Source: CALNYS01 sp942490855 (lineage in GTDB: Bacteria; Planctomycetota; Phycisphaerae; Phycisphaerales; UBA1924). From it: 64,000 bases of DNA. Positions 34,898-45,086 of this stretch are shown here, piece by piece. The notes below the pieces were generated by a model. That model saw nothing but the letters and a program-made list of their open reading frames with translations, was not told where the DNA came from and ran no database searches. The number at the start of each line of letters is the position of its first letter. The first letter of the stretch is position 1. Made by a program: the position numbers and the translations under genes. Location of the stretch: contig CALNYS010000005.1 of NCBI GenBank assembly GCA_942490855.1, forward strand, positions 617,883 through 681,882, read 5' to 3'.

Positions 34898-36568
34898 ATG
34901 TCTTGCATGAAAACCTTTCGGAAAGGGCTCCTCGCCGTCGCGACGGGCCTGATCGCGTCTGCTCCCGCGTTCGCGGGCGGCGGGCAGTTCGGATTGAACA
35001 TCGATATCCAGCGTTCGGGGCTGATCGACAGCGTCCCGACGAGTTCGTTCGGCGCCGCGGCCGAGCAGCCGGGGACGTGGAACGTCGTCTTCGCGAACGT
35101 GAACAGCGCCGTGTCGCTGCTCGGCCTCGACGGGAACCCGTCGGGGGTGGTGATCCAGAAGACGCTGGGCGGGACGATCGGGAATGAGAATTGTGTGACG
35201 GGGATCGTGCCGCAGGACTGGCGTCGCCTGATGTGCGACCGCCAGTTCAACGTCGCTGGCGTGGTGAACCCGATCGAGTACGAGGTCGAGGGGCTGCCCG
35301 CGGGGCGGTATGAGATCTACACGTACTCGTGCGACGCGGGCGAGTCGTTCGCGCCGACGCACCACGTTGGCGTGTGGGTGGACAACGTCTACACGGGGAC
35401 GGCGAACATCTCGGGCGCGGTGCTGACGGCGAACTTCGTCGAGGGATCGACGCACGACCGTCGCCTGGTGACTGTGGACTCGGGCGACGCGGTGCGCATC
35501 CGGGTGTTTGATTCGAGCGGCGAGTTCGGGGATTCGGTGTTCTTCAACGGGATCCAGTTCAAGCGGATCGACGGGCTGGTTCACGCGATCAGCGAGCCGG
35601 CGGCGCAGGGGTGCGTCGAGGGGATCGTTGATGTGGTCGGCACGGCGCGTGGCGCGTCGTTTAGCAGCTACCGCCTGGAGTACTCGAGCAACGGGAGCGA
35701 CCCGTGGATGCTGATCAGCGAGTCCGGGAGCACGGTGTCCGGGGACACGCTCGGGACGTGGGACACGACGTCGCTCAGCGAGGGGTACTACACGCTTCGC
35801 CTGACGGTCCAGGACGCGTTCGGCGTGTCGAGCACCGTGGTGCGGACCGTGTACGTCAACCGCGTGTTTGACACGGTGGACGTGCGCTCGCCCGTTGATG
35901 ACGGCATCTATGGCGGGAAGATCTGTTTCGACGGGACGGTGTGGGACCAGTGCTTTGATCATTACACGGTTGAGTACTCGCCCAACGGGTCGCCGCAGTA
36001 CTTCGACGTGGACCCGGGGAACCCCGTGTACGGGTCGGCGGTGATCAACGATCCGCTCGCGTCGTGGGACGCGAGCCTGTTGCCCGACGGTATGTACGAC
36101 GTGCGGGTGAACGCGGAAACGATGGGCGGGGCGACGAACGGCGTCGAGTTCCCGATCACGATCGACAACACGCCCCCCACCGCGGTGATCACGGATCCTT
36201 CGGGGTGCACGTTCACGTGCTCTGATGTTGTTGAGATCTCCGGGACGGTCTTTGACGAGCACATCTCGGGCTGGGTGTTGCAGTACTCGGACCCGGTGTC
36301 GAACCAGTGGGTGACCATCGCGAGCGGGAACGACAACGCGAGCGGCGTGCTGGCGGAGTGGGACGTATCGACGCTGCCCGGGTGCTGCTACGCGGTGCGT
36401 TTGATCGCGACGGATGAGTCGGTGGTCAACTGCGGGCCGCAGCGGTGGCAGACGGAGTACGTCACGACGGTCTACCTCGGGAACCCGCTCGACGCGAACG
36501 GGAACGGGCAGATCGACTCGGGCGATCTGGCGAGCCTGCTCGCGGCGTGGGGCCCGGCGTGCCCGTAA
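34898..36568 (+). CDS. Secreted repeat protein with a dockerin-like tail
   Basis: The ATG at 34898 lies after AGGAGACC and gives 556 residues with a signal (MKTFRKGLLAVATGLIASAPAFA). The body has three Ig-like beta repeats about 100 residues long (YRLEYSSNGSDPWMLISE; YTVEYSPNGSPQYFDVD; WVLQYSDPVSNQWVTIAS), each followed by a 'SWDASLLPDGMYDVR' type motif. The C-terminus is a single dockerin-like segment LDANGNGQIDSGDLASLLAAWG. It should be exported and anchored or assembled outside the cell. No enzyme activity is visible. A terminator follows the gene. Confidence 0.82.
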   Translation: MSCMKTFRKGLLAVATGLIASAPAFAGGGQFGLNIDIQRSGLIDSVPTSSFGAAAEQPGTWNVVFANVNSAVSLLGLDGNPSGVVIQKTLGGTIGNENCVTGIVPQDWRRLMCDRQFNVAGVVNPIEYEVEGLPAGRYEIYTYSCDAGESFAPTHHVGVWVDNVYTGTANISGAVLTANFVEGSTHDRRLVTVDSGDAVRIRVFDSSGEFGDSVFFNGIQFKRIDGLVHAISEPAAQGCVEGIVDVVGTARGASFSSYRLEYSSNGSDPWMLISESGSTVSGDTLGTWDTTSLSEGYYTLRLTVQDAFGVSSTVVRTVYVNRVFDTVDVRSPVDDGIYGGKICFDGTVWDQCFDHYTVEYSPNGSPQYFDVDPGNPVYGSAVINDPLASWDASLLPDGMYDVRVNAETMGGATNGVEFPITIDNTPPTAVITDPSGCTFTCSDVVEISGTVFDEHISGWVLQYSDPVSNQWVTIASGNDNASGVLAEWDVSTLPGCCYAVRLIATDESVVNCGPQRWQTEYVTTVYLGNPLDANGNGQIDSGDLASLLAAWGPACP

Positions 36569-36604
36569 GAATCTGAGATCTGTCCTTGATGGCAGCTCAC
36601 ACGG

Positions 36605-36634
36605 CGCGTCGCCCCCAGCGACGCGTCGTTTTTT
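36605..36634 (+). terminator. Intrinsic terminator after the secreted repeat gene
   Basis: CGCGTCGC (36605-36612) pairs with GCGACGCG (36618-36625), loop CCCCA, followed by TCG and six T (36629-36634). It ends the plus-strand secreted-protein gene (34898-36568) that stops just before it, at the meeting point with the minus-strand kinase gene. Confidence 0.75.
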
Positions 36635-36637
36635 GTT

Positions 36638-39527
36638 TCACTCTGCGGAGGCTCGTTCGCGCCAGCGCGCGGCGGCTTCGGTGTCGCCCGCTGCGGCGTA
36701 AGCCTGAGCGGTGGACTCGGCGTAGTCGCGGAGCTGCGCCGACGAGTTGCGTCGCATGGGCTCGAGCAGTTCGTACCCGCTGGCGAGGAGTTCGGCGGCG
36801 GCGGCGGCGGCGTCACCTTGTGCGAGGAGCACGCGCCCGAGGGCGATGGCGGACATGCCGTAGTCGCGGTGGGTCTCGTACCCGGCGGCCTTGACGAGCG
36901 CGCGCCCGGCCTCGAGTTCGCGGCGTGCGGCGTCGGGGTCTCCCAGCCCGGCGAGCGCCCGCCCGCGCCAGCAGCGGGTGACGCCGACGGGGGCCGCGTC
37001 GTCGCCCAGCTCCGTGATACGGATAGGAAGAACCTCGTCGAGCAGCTGGAGCGCCTCGCTGTATCGCCCGCCCTCGACGAGGGCCATGGCGATGGTCATC
37101 TGGCAGGACGTGCGGGGGAGGACGGAGCCGGGGAAGTGCTCGTCGAGGAGCGCGAGCGCGTGTCGCCCTTGCTCGGCGGCCTCGTCGCTGCGTCCTGCGA
37201 TCTGGAGGACGAAGGAGGCGGCCTCGCTGTCTTCGATCGCGGTGGCGGGGTCGCCGGCGGCGAGCTGGATCGCGGAAGCGGCGCGGTACTCGGCGACGGC
37301 CTCGTCCCATTGTTCGAGGATGCGCAGCGTGACGGCGAGGTTGGAGCGGGTGATGCCTTCGTGCGGGTGACCGGGCGGGTAGCCGGCGGCGAGGATGCGG
37401 AGCGCTTCGCGGAACGCCCGCTCGGAGTCGTCGTCGCGTTCGAGGCGTCGGTAGACATTGCCGAGCCCGCTGTAGGAGTAGAGCAGCTCGGGGTGGTCGG
37501 GGCCGAGGACTGTTTTACGGAGTTCGAGCGCCCGCTCCTGGATCCCGAGCGCTTCCTCGTAGCGCCCGGCTTGTTCGTAGAGGACGCCGAGGTTGGCGCG
37601 GCTGCGCATGAGATCGGGGTGGGTCTCTTCGACGAGCGTTTCCTGGATGCGCATCGCGCGTTCCATCGACGCGATCGATCCGTCGAGGTCGTCGTTCTGG
37701 TAGAGCGCCCAGCTCAGGTTGTTGTCGCACATCGCGACCTGGAGCGACTGCTCGCCGTGGATCTCGACAAGCAGCGGGCGTGCGTCCTGGAGCGTGACGA
37801 CGGCGTCGTCGATCTGCCCGAGCGACTGGAGCACGTTGGCGCGGCTGACGAGCGTGGTCGGGACGCGGTCGCTGGCGGCGGGGTTGGCGCGCCCGACGGC
37901 GATCGCTTCGTCGTAGTAGGCGAGGGCTTCGTCGAAGCGTCCCTGGTGGTTGCGCACGTGCCCGAGGAGATCGAGCGATGTCGCGTACTCGAGGGGTTCG
38001 TCGGCGTCGCGGAGGAGGTCGGCGGCGCGCAGGAGGAGCGGTTCGGATTCTTCGACGGCGCCGATCGAGCGGTAGGTGCTTCCGATGGTCTCGAGGACGA
38101 CGCCTTTGACGCCGGGCTGGGCGTCGAGCGCGCCGGCGTCGATGCGCGCGACGGCGGCGGCGAGTGCGTCGCGGACGCTGACGTCGGGGTCGGGGGTGTT
38201 GTTGGGGTTGGCGGCGGCGAGCATCTCGCGGAGGAACTCGCGGACGGCGAGGGATTTTTCGGCCTCGTTTTCCGCGACGGCGAGGCGTTCGACGGCGAGC
38301 GCCTCTGAGGCGCGGGCGCGCGAGAAGCCGACGAGGGACGCGGTGGTCCCGGCGACCATCGCGATCCCCGCGAGCGCGACCGCGGCGACGAGGGGCCGGT
38401 TGCGTTTGATGAACTTCTTGAGCTGGTAGATCGTGCTCGGGGGGTGGGCGAGGATCGGTTCGTGGCGCGCGGCGCGCCGGAGGTCGGCGGCGAGTTCGGA
38501 CGCGGACTGGTAGCGCTCGGCGGGGTCCTTGGCGAGCGCGCGGTTGAGGATCGTCGCGAGGTCGGGCGCGGAAAGCGTGCTCGACCCCGGTGAGGGTCGC
38601 GGGCGGTTGTTCGGCGACGACGCGCACGGCCTTGACGATCGACGCGCCGCTGAGGTCGTAGGGCGGCTTCCCGCTGAGGGACTCGTAGGCGAGGACGCCG
38701 AGTGAGTAGACGTCGGAGCGTGCGTCGACGCGCTCGGGGTCCCCCGAGGCTTGCTCGGGGCTCATGTACTGGACGGTGCCGATGATCTGGCCGGGGGTGG
38801 TCCACGCGGTGACGTCGCCCTCGGCGCCGGTGAGTCGTGCGACGCCGAAGTCGAGGACGCGCGGTTCGCCGGTTTCGCCGACGAGGATGTTCGAGGGTTT
38901 GAGGTCGCGGTGGATGACGCCGCGCTGGTGGGCGTGCTGGACGGCGTCGCAGACGGTCGCGAGGAGCGCGAGGCGTTCGGCGGTGGTCATCGCGGCGGAC
39001 GCCTCGGTGAGCGGGCGCCCTGCGACGAGTTCCATCGCGAAGTAAGGGCGCGGGTTCCCGTGCTCGTCGGGCTCGACCCCGGCTTCGAAGATCTGCGCGA
39101 TGTTGGGGTGGTCGAGGCGCCCGAGGGCCTGGGCCTCGTGCTCGAAGCGCCGGCGCATGGATTCTGAAACGCTGCGCCGGGGCAGGACTTTCAGTGCCAC
39201 GTCGCGCCGCGGCGACTCTTGCGAGGCGAGGTAGACGACGCCCATACCGCCGGAGCCGAGCATCGCTCCGACCCGGTAGCGTCCGATGCGTTCGGGCGGG
39301 GGTTCGAGCGATTCGAGTCGGATGCGTTCGGCGGCGCTTCCTGCGCCGGCGGTGCGCAGGCGGTCTTCTTCGTCGTCGTGCGCGTTCAGGAGATCTTCGA
39401 CCTCGAGGCGGAGCGCCTCGTCGTGGGCGCACAGCTTACGGAGCGTCGCGAGGCGCTCGGGGCGGGTGACGGCGCGGCATGCTTCGAAGACCCGCGCTGC
39501 TTCCAGAAACCGTTCCTGCTCGGTCAT
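36638..39527 (-). CDS. Ser/Thr protein kinase with TPR tail, frameshifted
   Basis: The ATG at 39527 begins MTEQERFLEAARVFEA. The kinase domain (about residues 85-370) has GSGGMGVVY, VALKVLP, HRDLKPSNILV, DFGVARL and MSPEQASG, so all catalytic residues are present. A membrane helix (NRPLVAAVALAGIAMVAGTTASLVGF) follows, then TPRs to residue 962. Near 38585-38588 the minus strand has GGGG where GGG would keep the frame (TLTGSSTLSAPDLATIL); the two frames split the gene. Without it the product would be 962 residues. The TPR part is outside the membrane if the kinase is cytoplasmic. Confidence 0.86.
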
Positions 39528-39783
39528 GCCGCCCCCTTGCTCGTTCGGGACGCGCCGGGCGCCCATGAAGAAGTGCGCATCGGCGCTCGAAAGTTCGGGA
39601 CGAATCCGGTAGATCACACGATAACCGGTCCGGACATTGCTCCCACGCGTGTTCGCGGGCAGAAAACCGCGTTGTATTGGCATGAAAGACGTGAATAGGC
39701 GCGGGGCAGGCGTCATACTTGGGCTTGATTCTGCCCTTCCGGAGCCGTCGCCGGCTTCTCTCGCCTCCACGGAGTTCGCCGCC

Positions 39784-41634
39784 ATGTTTCACCCCGCCCG
39801 CATGTCCCTCGCCGCCCTTGTCTTCACCGCGGGTCTCGCCGCTCCGGTTGCTTCTGCGCAGATGTGGAATTCACCGACGGCCGGGCTGTGGAACGACCCC
39901 GCGAACTGGTCGCCCGCGGTAGTTCCCAACAGCGTCGGCGCTGTCGCGGTGATCGCGTCGCCGGGCGAGGGCGGGACGCTTATGAACGTGGGGACCATCA
40001 CGTTCGACGCGCCGGTGACCGTGGGCAGCCTGGACATCGACATGGGCATCTCGGGCCCGTCGGTCTTTTTGAACCCGATCGAGCTGATCTTTGACAACGG
40101 CGGTGGCGCCGACGTGTTCATCGACGCCGACAGCCCGTTCGCGACGAACATCACCGGTCCGATCACGCTGATGGGGAACCTGATGTCTTCGTGGACGGCG
40201 TCGAACGCGGAGATCACCGGGGTGATCTCGGGCGACTACGGGATCACGCACCACGGCGCGCACGCGGGCGGGCAACTGAACCTGAGAGGGACCAACACGT
40301 ACACCGGCGAGACCCGGTGCACGAACGGTCGCATCAGCATCACCCGTTCGGCGAACCTGGGCTCGCACGATGTCGGCACGACGATTGTCGGCCCGGGCGT
40401 GCTGATCGCGCGGGCGCCCTTCCCGACCGTCTACGAGGACGAGGCTCTTACGCTTGAGGACGGCGGGTTCCTCTGGATGCACAGCGGGACGCGCTGGAAC
40501 GAGACGATCACGCTGGTCAACAGCGGGAATGTCGCGGCGTGGTTCGACAACAGCATCAGCGAGGTCAGCGGGCTGATCACGGGCGGCGTGCTGATCCGCT
40601 CGTCGGCGCAGAGCCGCTCGGGCGACCCGCTGCAGGAGTCCATCGTCACCCTCTCGAACGGGGCGAACGACTACACCGGGGGCACGATCATCAGAAGCGG
40701 GATTCTCGCCATCCCTTCTGACAGCGTGCTCGGCGCGGCGGGCACGCCGATCACGTTTGACACGCAGGGCTTCAGCGAGGGGTCGCCCGTCCTGCTCACG
40801 ACGGGCGACATGATCATCGGGCGCGATATCTCGATGGTCGACCCGGGCACGCTCCGCGCCGACGAGAACACCGTCGCGAGCTACACCGGCGAGATCTCCG
40901 GGTCTTCGCTGACCATCGGCGGGATTGCCGGCGGGATCGCGCTGTCGTCGGGGCTCCCGGACTGGAACGGCACGGTGGTGCTCCAGGCCAGCAACTCCTA
41001 CTCGGGCGGCACGACGGTCGAGCGCGGGACACTGATCGTGGACAACTTCCTCGGGTCCGCGACGGGCAGCGGCCCGGTGGTGGTCGAGGAGCCGGCGACG
41101 CTCGCGGGCGACGGGATCGTCTCGGGCGCGGTGAACATGACCGCCGGCGGGTTCCTGCGTCCCGGGGCTCCTGTGGGGAGCATCATCCTCGGCTCGCTCA
41201 CGCAGGGGCCGCTCTCGGTCACGGTGATCGAGATCACCAACGACAACCCGGGCCAGTTCGACAAGGTGATCTGCGGCGCGCCGAGCACGATCGATGGCGA
41301 GCTTGTCGTGCTGGTCGATCCGGGTTTCACGCCGGACATCGGCGACACGTTCGACATCGTGACGGCGCCGGCGCTGTCGGGTGTCTTTAGCACGCTCACG
41401 ATCCCCGACGGGTACGAGGTCGAGTACGAGGCGAACCGGGCGAGGCTGGTGTTCGCGGGCACGGTGTCGGATTGCCCGGCGGACTTCTCGGGCGACGGGA
41501 TGGTCGATTCCGAGGATCTCGCGACGCTGCTGGCCGGCTGGGACATGGACGGGCCGAGCAACCTTGATGGCAAGGGGGTCACGGACTCGAGCGACCTGGC
41601 GATCGTGCTGGCGTCGTGGGGCCCGTGCCCGTAA
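39784..41634 (+). CDS. Secreted passenger-like protein with dockerin-like tail
   Basis: ATG 39784 gives 616 residues and a signal peptide (MSLAALVFTAGLAAPVASAQ). The body is rich in autotransporter-associated beta-strand motifs such as NDYTGGTIIRSGILAIPSDS and NSYSGGTTVERGTLIVDNF, the 'passenger-associated' repeat pattern that folds as a right-handed beta helix. The C-terminus has two dockerin-like motifs (DFSGDGMVDSEDLATLLAGW and NLDGKGVTDSSDLAIVLASWG). No autotransporter beta-barrel is present, so export would use another route. It is divergent from the kinase gene at 39527. Confidence 0.82.
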   Translation: MFHPARMSLAALVFTAGLAAPVASAQMWNSPTAGLWNDPANWSPAVVPNSVGAVAVIASPGEGGTLMNVGTITFDAPVTVGSLDIDMGISGPSVFLNPIELIFDNGGGADVFIDADSPFATNITGPITLMGNLMSSWTASNAEITGVISGDYGITHHGAHAGGQLNLRGTNTYTGETRCTNGRISITRSANLGSHDVGTTIVGPGVLIARAPFPTVYEDEALTLEDGGFLWMHSGTRWNETITLVNSGNVAAWFDNSISEVSGLITGGVLIRSSAQSRSGDPLQESIVTLSNGANDYTGGTIIRSGILAIPSDSVLGAAGTPITFDTQGFSEGSPVLLTTGDMIIGRDISMVDPGTLRADENTVASYTGEISGSSLTIGGIAGGIALSSGLPDWNGTVVLQASNSYSGGTTVERGTLIVDNFLGSATGSGPVVVEEPATLAGDGIVSGAVNMTAGGFLRPGAPVGSIILGSLTQGPLSVTVIEITNDNPGQFDKVICGAPSTIDGELVVLVDPGFTPDIGDTFDIVTAPALSGVFSTLTIPDGYEVEYEANRARLVFAGTVSDCPADFSGDGMVDSEDLATLLAGWDMDGPSNLDGKGVTDSSDLAIVLASWGPCP

Positions 41635-41701
41635 GAGGCCGCGGCGGGTTGCCGACGGGCGCGTACGAACGGGATCCGGCGTTCGAGCGCCGGCCTGCGC
41701 G

Positions 41702-43831
41702 TTACTCGCCGGGCGGGGGCGCGGCGGCGGTCTCGCGCGACCGGCGCGCGGTCTCGCCTTCGATGAGGCCTTCTTGCCCGGCTGCCCATTCGAACCACGG
41801 TCGGCTGCCGAGCATCTCTTCTGAGTAGAGGCTCTTGAGCCGCTGGATCGCGACGCGGGCCAGGGGGACGCCGTCGCTCCGCGCTTCGAGGCGCACGAAC
41901 TCGTCACGGAGCGCGCGTTCGATCGCGATGGCCTCGGCGCGGGTTTCCCCTACGTAGTCCTCGCGCCCGTGCGCGGCGCGCAGGCGATCCACGCGGGCGG
42001 AGAGTCTGATGACCTTGAGGTCGCCCAGCCAAGGGTCGTCTGGTTCGAGGCGTTGCGACCAGTAGTCCATGGCGCTGGCGATGAGGGCCTCGGCCTGCTC
42101 GTAGTCCCCGAGCTTGAGGTGCCAGAAGGCCAGCACGTATTCGAGCTGCTTGACCCCGTGTGTGTGCGGGCCGGACGTGGCGCGCCGCTCGTCGAGGAGT
42201 TCCTGCAGCACGTCAACGCGCTCGGACCACAGCTCGCGGAAGTCGCTCTCGTCGTTGAGGACGACGGGGCCGTAGACCCACTCGAGGATCCAGAGGGAGG
42301 TGAGGACCTCACCGACGAGCCCCTGCTCTTTCGCCTCTGTCATCAGGACGAGGTAGTCGCGTAGCAGGCCCTTTGCGCTGGCCTTCCATTTTTTCTCGGC
42401 TTCGAGGAGCTTCGCGTTGGCTTCGGTCCGGATCGCTTCGGCGTGGGCGAGGCTTGAATAGCGGCGCGCCTGATCGGCCGCGAGCGCCGCCGCGACGACG
42501 AGCGCCGCGGTGAGCAGCTGCATCGTCAGCAGCAGCGGGCGTCGGCGCGCGTAGAGGCGGAGTCGGTGCGCGGGGCTCGGGTTCTGCCACGGGATCGGCT
42601 GGTGACGCGCCCAGAGCTCGAGGCTCTCGGCGAGCTCGCTGGCGGAATCGAACCGGCGGTCGGGGCGCGGCTCGAGCGCGCGCCGGCAGATCGCGACGAG
42701 GTCCTCGTCGGCCGCGCGGGATCGGACGGCGGCGCGGAGCGCCTCGTCGCGGCGTTCACCGGACGCGTGCGTCTCTTCGACGTCGTGGATGGTCTCGCCA
42801 TTGGGAAGCTCGGCGGTGAGCATCCAGTGGAGGATCCCGCCGAGCGCGTAGACATCGGCGCGGGGGCTTGTTGCTTCGACGCGCCCGGCGAACTGTTCGG
42901 GCGACATGAACGCCGGGGTCCCGCGTGCGTCGCCGGTCGCGCCGGACTCCCCGGACTGCCAGGTCGCGAGGCCGAAGTCGGTGAGTTTCGCGACGCCGTC
43001 GGGCGTCATGAGCACGTTGGCGGGCTTGAGGTCGAGGTGAACGAGGCCCTGGGAGTGGATCGCCTGGACCCCGCGCGCGAGGGAGGCGAGCAGTTTCGCG
43101 GCGTCGCGGCCCGTGAGCGTCTGGGCGTTGGCTTCGCGCCACCCGTGGAGGTCCCCGCCGAGGACCAGCTCCTGGACGATGTAGCACTCGCCCTCCGGGG
43201 TCTCGTCGATGTCGTAGACCTGGACGATGCTCGGGTGGGTGATGCTCCTGGCGCGCGCGGCTTCTTCGAGCATGCGCCGGCGCGCGACGAGGTCGGTGAG
43301 CCTGACGCGGAGGACCTTGATCGCGACCTCGGCCGTGCGTCCGTCTTCTGAGAGCTTGCGGTCGATCGCGCGGTAGACGTCGGCGGAGGAGCCGCTACCG
43401 AGGAGTTCTCTGAGTTCGTAGCGCCGTCCGTTTTCTCCGAGGAGCGGGCCGAACTGCTGGGGAAGCTCCCGGGGATCGGGCGCGCGTGCGGCGTCGTTTG
43501 CGAGATCGGTGCTCCAGAGCGCGGTCGAGAGGGCGGCGGCGTCGTGGATCGCGTCGGCGAGCTGCGGGTAGCGAGCGACGAGGTCGGCGATCGCGCGGTC
43601 GCTGATCTCCGGGCCGTTCGATGACGAGCGCAGCGCGATGTCGATCGCGGCGTCGAGCGAGAGGCGTCGGCGCTCGAGGTCCGGGATCAGTTCGAGGTAG
43701 TCCTGGATGTCGACACGCACGCCCTTGTCGAGCAGCGCCCGGCCGGCGTGGCGGATCTGGATCGCGAGTTCCTGATCGTCGGGTTGCTCGCTCTCGAGCG
43801 CGTGTCCGATCCCGAGCGCGCCGCGCGTCAC
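41702..43831 (-). CDS. Ser/Thr protein kinase, non-RD type
   Basis: The 709-residue product has a kinase domain at about residues 150-420: GSGSSADVYRA, VAIKVLRV, VHLDLKPANVLM, DFGLATW and MSPEQFAG. The catalytic loop has HLD where most have HRD, so it is a non-RD kinase and may not depend on activation-loop phosphorylation. A membrane segment follows (LLLTMQLLTAALVVAAALAA), then a helical tail of about 200 residues with TPR-like character (YVLAFWHLKLGDYEQAEALI). Start ATG 43831 overlaps the ECF sigma stop (ATGA), so the two genes are coupled. Confidence 0.88.
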   Translation of the reverse strand: MTRGALGIGHALESEQPDDQELAIQIRHAGRALLDKGVRVDIQDYLELIPDLERRRLSLDAAIDIALRSSSNGPEISDRAIADLVARYPQLADAIHDAAALSTALWSTDLANDAARAPDPRELPQQFGPLLGENGRRYELRELLGSGSSADVYRAIDRKLSEDGRTAEVAIKVLRVRLTDLVARRRMLEEAARARSITHPSIVQVYDIDETPEGECYIVQELVLGGDLHGWREANAQTLTGRDAAKLLASLARGVQAIHSQGLVHLDLKPANVLMTPDGVAKLTDFGLATWQSGESGATGDARGTPAFMSPEQFAGRVEATSPRADVYALGGILHWMLTAELPNGETIHDVEETHASGERRDEALRAAVRSRAADEDLVAICRRALEPRPDRRFDSASELAESLELWARHQPIPWQNPSPAHRLRLYARRRPLLLTMQLLTAALVVAAALAADQARRYSSLAHAEAIRTEANAKLLEAEKKWKASAKGLLRDYLVLMTEAKEQGLVGEVLTSLWILEWVYGPVVLNDESDFRELWSERVDVLQELLDERRATSGPHTHGVKQLEYVLAFWHLKLGDYEQAEALIASAMDYWSQRLEPDDPWLGDLKVIRLSARVDRLRAAHGREDYVGETRAEAIAIERALRDEFVRLEARSDGVPLARVAIQRLKSLYSEEMLGSRPWFEWAAGQEGLIEGETARRSRETAAAPPPGE

Positions 43832-44433
43832 GCCTCGCTCCTCTCGAGGTTCTCGCGGAGCGTTTTGAGGATGCGGCTCCAGCGCATGCGCACGGCCGCG
43901 GGCGTGCTGCCGCTGAGTAGGGCGATCTCATCGTGCGTGCAGCCGGAGATGCGTTTGCGGAGAACGAAACGGTCTTCCTGGCATGGGAGTATGCGGAGCG
44001 CGCGGTGGACGAGGTCCGGGTCGGCCTCATCGCCCGCGACGGCGCCCTTGGCGGCCTCGTCCTCGAGGTTGGCGAGGCGGTCGATGAACATGCGGCTGCC
44101 GGACTGCCGCTTGACGTTTTCCGAAACAACGTTCTTGGCGATTTGCATCACGAGCGCCCAGAGCTGTCGATCGCTCTCGGCGCGCAGGCGTTCGCTGCAG
44201 ACAATCACGTCGAGCCGGCGTGTGACGGTGGAGAGCACGTCTTCGGAATCGAGGACGAGGCGGAGGTTGACGCTGAGCTTGTCGCGGATGCGTAGGCGCA
44301 GCAGATCGCCGTAGTGCAGCATGAACTCGCCGCAGGCGCTCCTATCGCCGGTCCGCATGCGTTCAAGAAGAGTTGCGGCAGAGGGGGCGCGGTCCGAGTT
44401 TCCGCGAGGCACAGGAATCATGGGCGATTCCAC
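43828..44433 (-). CDS. ECF-type RNA polymerase sigma factor
   Basis: The 201-residue protein has an ECF sigma layout: region 2 (DLLRLRIRDKLSVNLRLVLDSEDVLSTVTRRLDV) with the region 2.2/2.4 helix, and region 4 (PCQEDRFVLRKRISGCTHDEIALLSGSTPAAVRMRWSRILKTLREN). It lacks a separate anti-sigma gene; the overlapping kinase gene probably replaces it, as is common for planctomycete ECF-kinase pairs. Initiation is at MESPMIPVPRGNSDRAPSAATLL. Confidence 0.85.
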   Translation of the reverse strand: MESPMIPVPRGNSDRAPSAATLLERMRTGDRSACGEFMLHYGDLLRLRIRDKLSVNLRLVLDSEDVLSTVTRRLDVIVCSERLRAESDRQLWALVMQIAKNVVSENVKRQSGSRMFIDRLANLEDEAAKGAVAGDEADPDLVHRALRILPCQEDRFVLRKRISGCTHDEIALLSGSTPAAVRMRWSRILKTLRENLERSEA

Positions 44434-44451
44434 TTGCTTCCGCCCTCCGAT

Positions 44452-44495
44452 GGCATAACTTCTAAACTTCGCAGTGACAACGACTTATGCCGTTG
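44452..44495. promoter_or_regulatory. Overlapping inverted repeats upstream of the sigma gene
   Basis: GGCATAA (44452-44458) with TTATGCC (44485-44491) and ACAACG (44477-44482) with CGTTGT (44490-44495) form two interlocked inverted repeats 20-60 bases upstream of the sigma gene start. On the minus strand a TTGTCA box 17 bases from TATGCC overlaps them, so this could be an operator on that promoter. The evidence is weak. Confidence 0.35.
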
Positions 44496-44636
44496 TCCAC
44501 GTCGCTCGCCTCCTGCGGCAAGCGATGGCGGTCGCTGTTCGCGCGGCCCTTGTTCCCAAGCGCCTCCCGAACACAGAGCCCTCCCCAACTCGCCGCAGGA
44601 CACACCTTCTACAGCCGAGATCGGCAGGAGATTTAG

Positions 44637-44918
44637 ATGCTACATAGGAGGACGAAGAGGAACCAGAGCCGGGTCACGACCAGCCTGTGGCTTTCAGCGC
44701 TCTGCGCGGCAGCCGCGCTTAACCTCGCGCTTGGCGCACACGATCATGCGGCTCATGACGACGCGCCCGAGCAGATCACGGCACACGTGAGCCCGATCGA
44801 CGCCGCGCTGTGCCTGATCCGCCAGTTGCTCGGCATCCCGTGCGACTACGACCCCAGCGACACGGACGATACGCCTGGGCCCCCGCCGCCGCCCATGCCG
44901 GACGAACCGGTGACGTAA
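44637..44918 (+). CDS. Small secreted protein of unknown function
   Basis: ATG 44637 is preceded by AGGAG seven bases upstream and gives 93 residues: a signal-like N-terminus (SLWLSALCAAAALNLALGAHDH), then an acidic part with SPIDAALCLIRQLLGIPCDYDPSDTDD and a Pro-rich tail PGPPPPPMPDEPVT. Two cysteines (about 59 and 69) could form a disulfide. No homology is recognised. It is alone between the sigma gene and the next plus-strand gene. Confidence 0.55.
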   Translation: MLHRRTKRNQSRVTTSLWLSALCAAAALNLALGAHDHAAHDDAPEQITAHVSPIDAALCLIRQLLGIPCDYDPSDTDDTPGPPPPPMPDEPVT

Positions 44919-45086
44919 GCGCGGAAGTCAACACATTCGTGTTGCGCCACCTCGTAACTCGCCACTAGACAACTAGGAAGACGCTCGCACTCCCGCAGTC
45001 GCGTGCACGAGGTTCCTGGCATGTGTAGCGAGAAGCGAGGTGTTTTTACACAGGTACCGGCCCTGGCCGCTCCTATCGTGGCCAAC

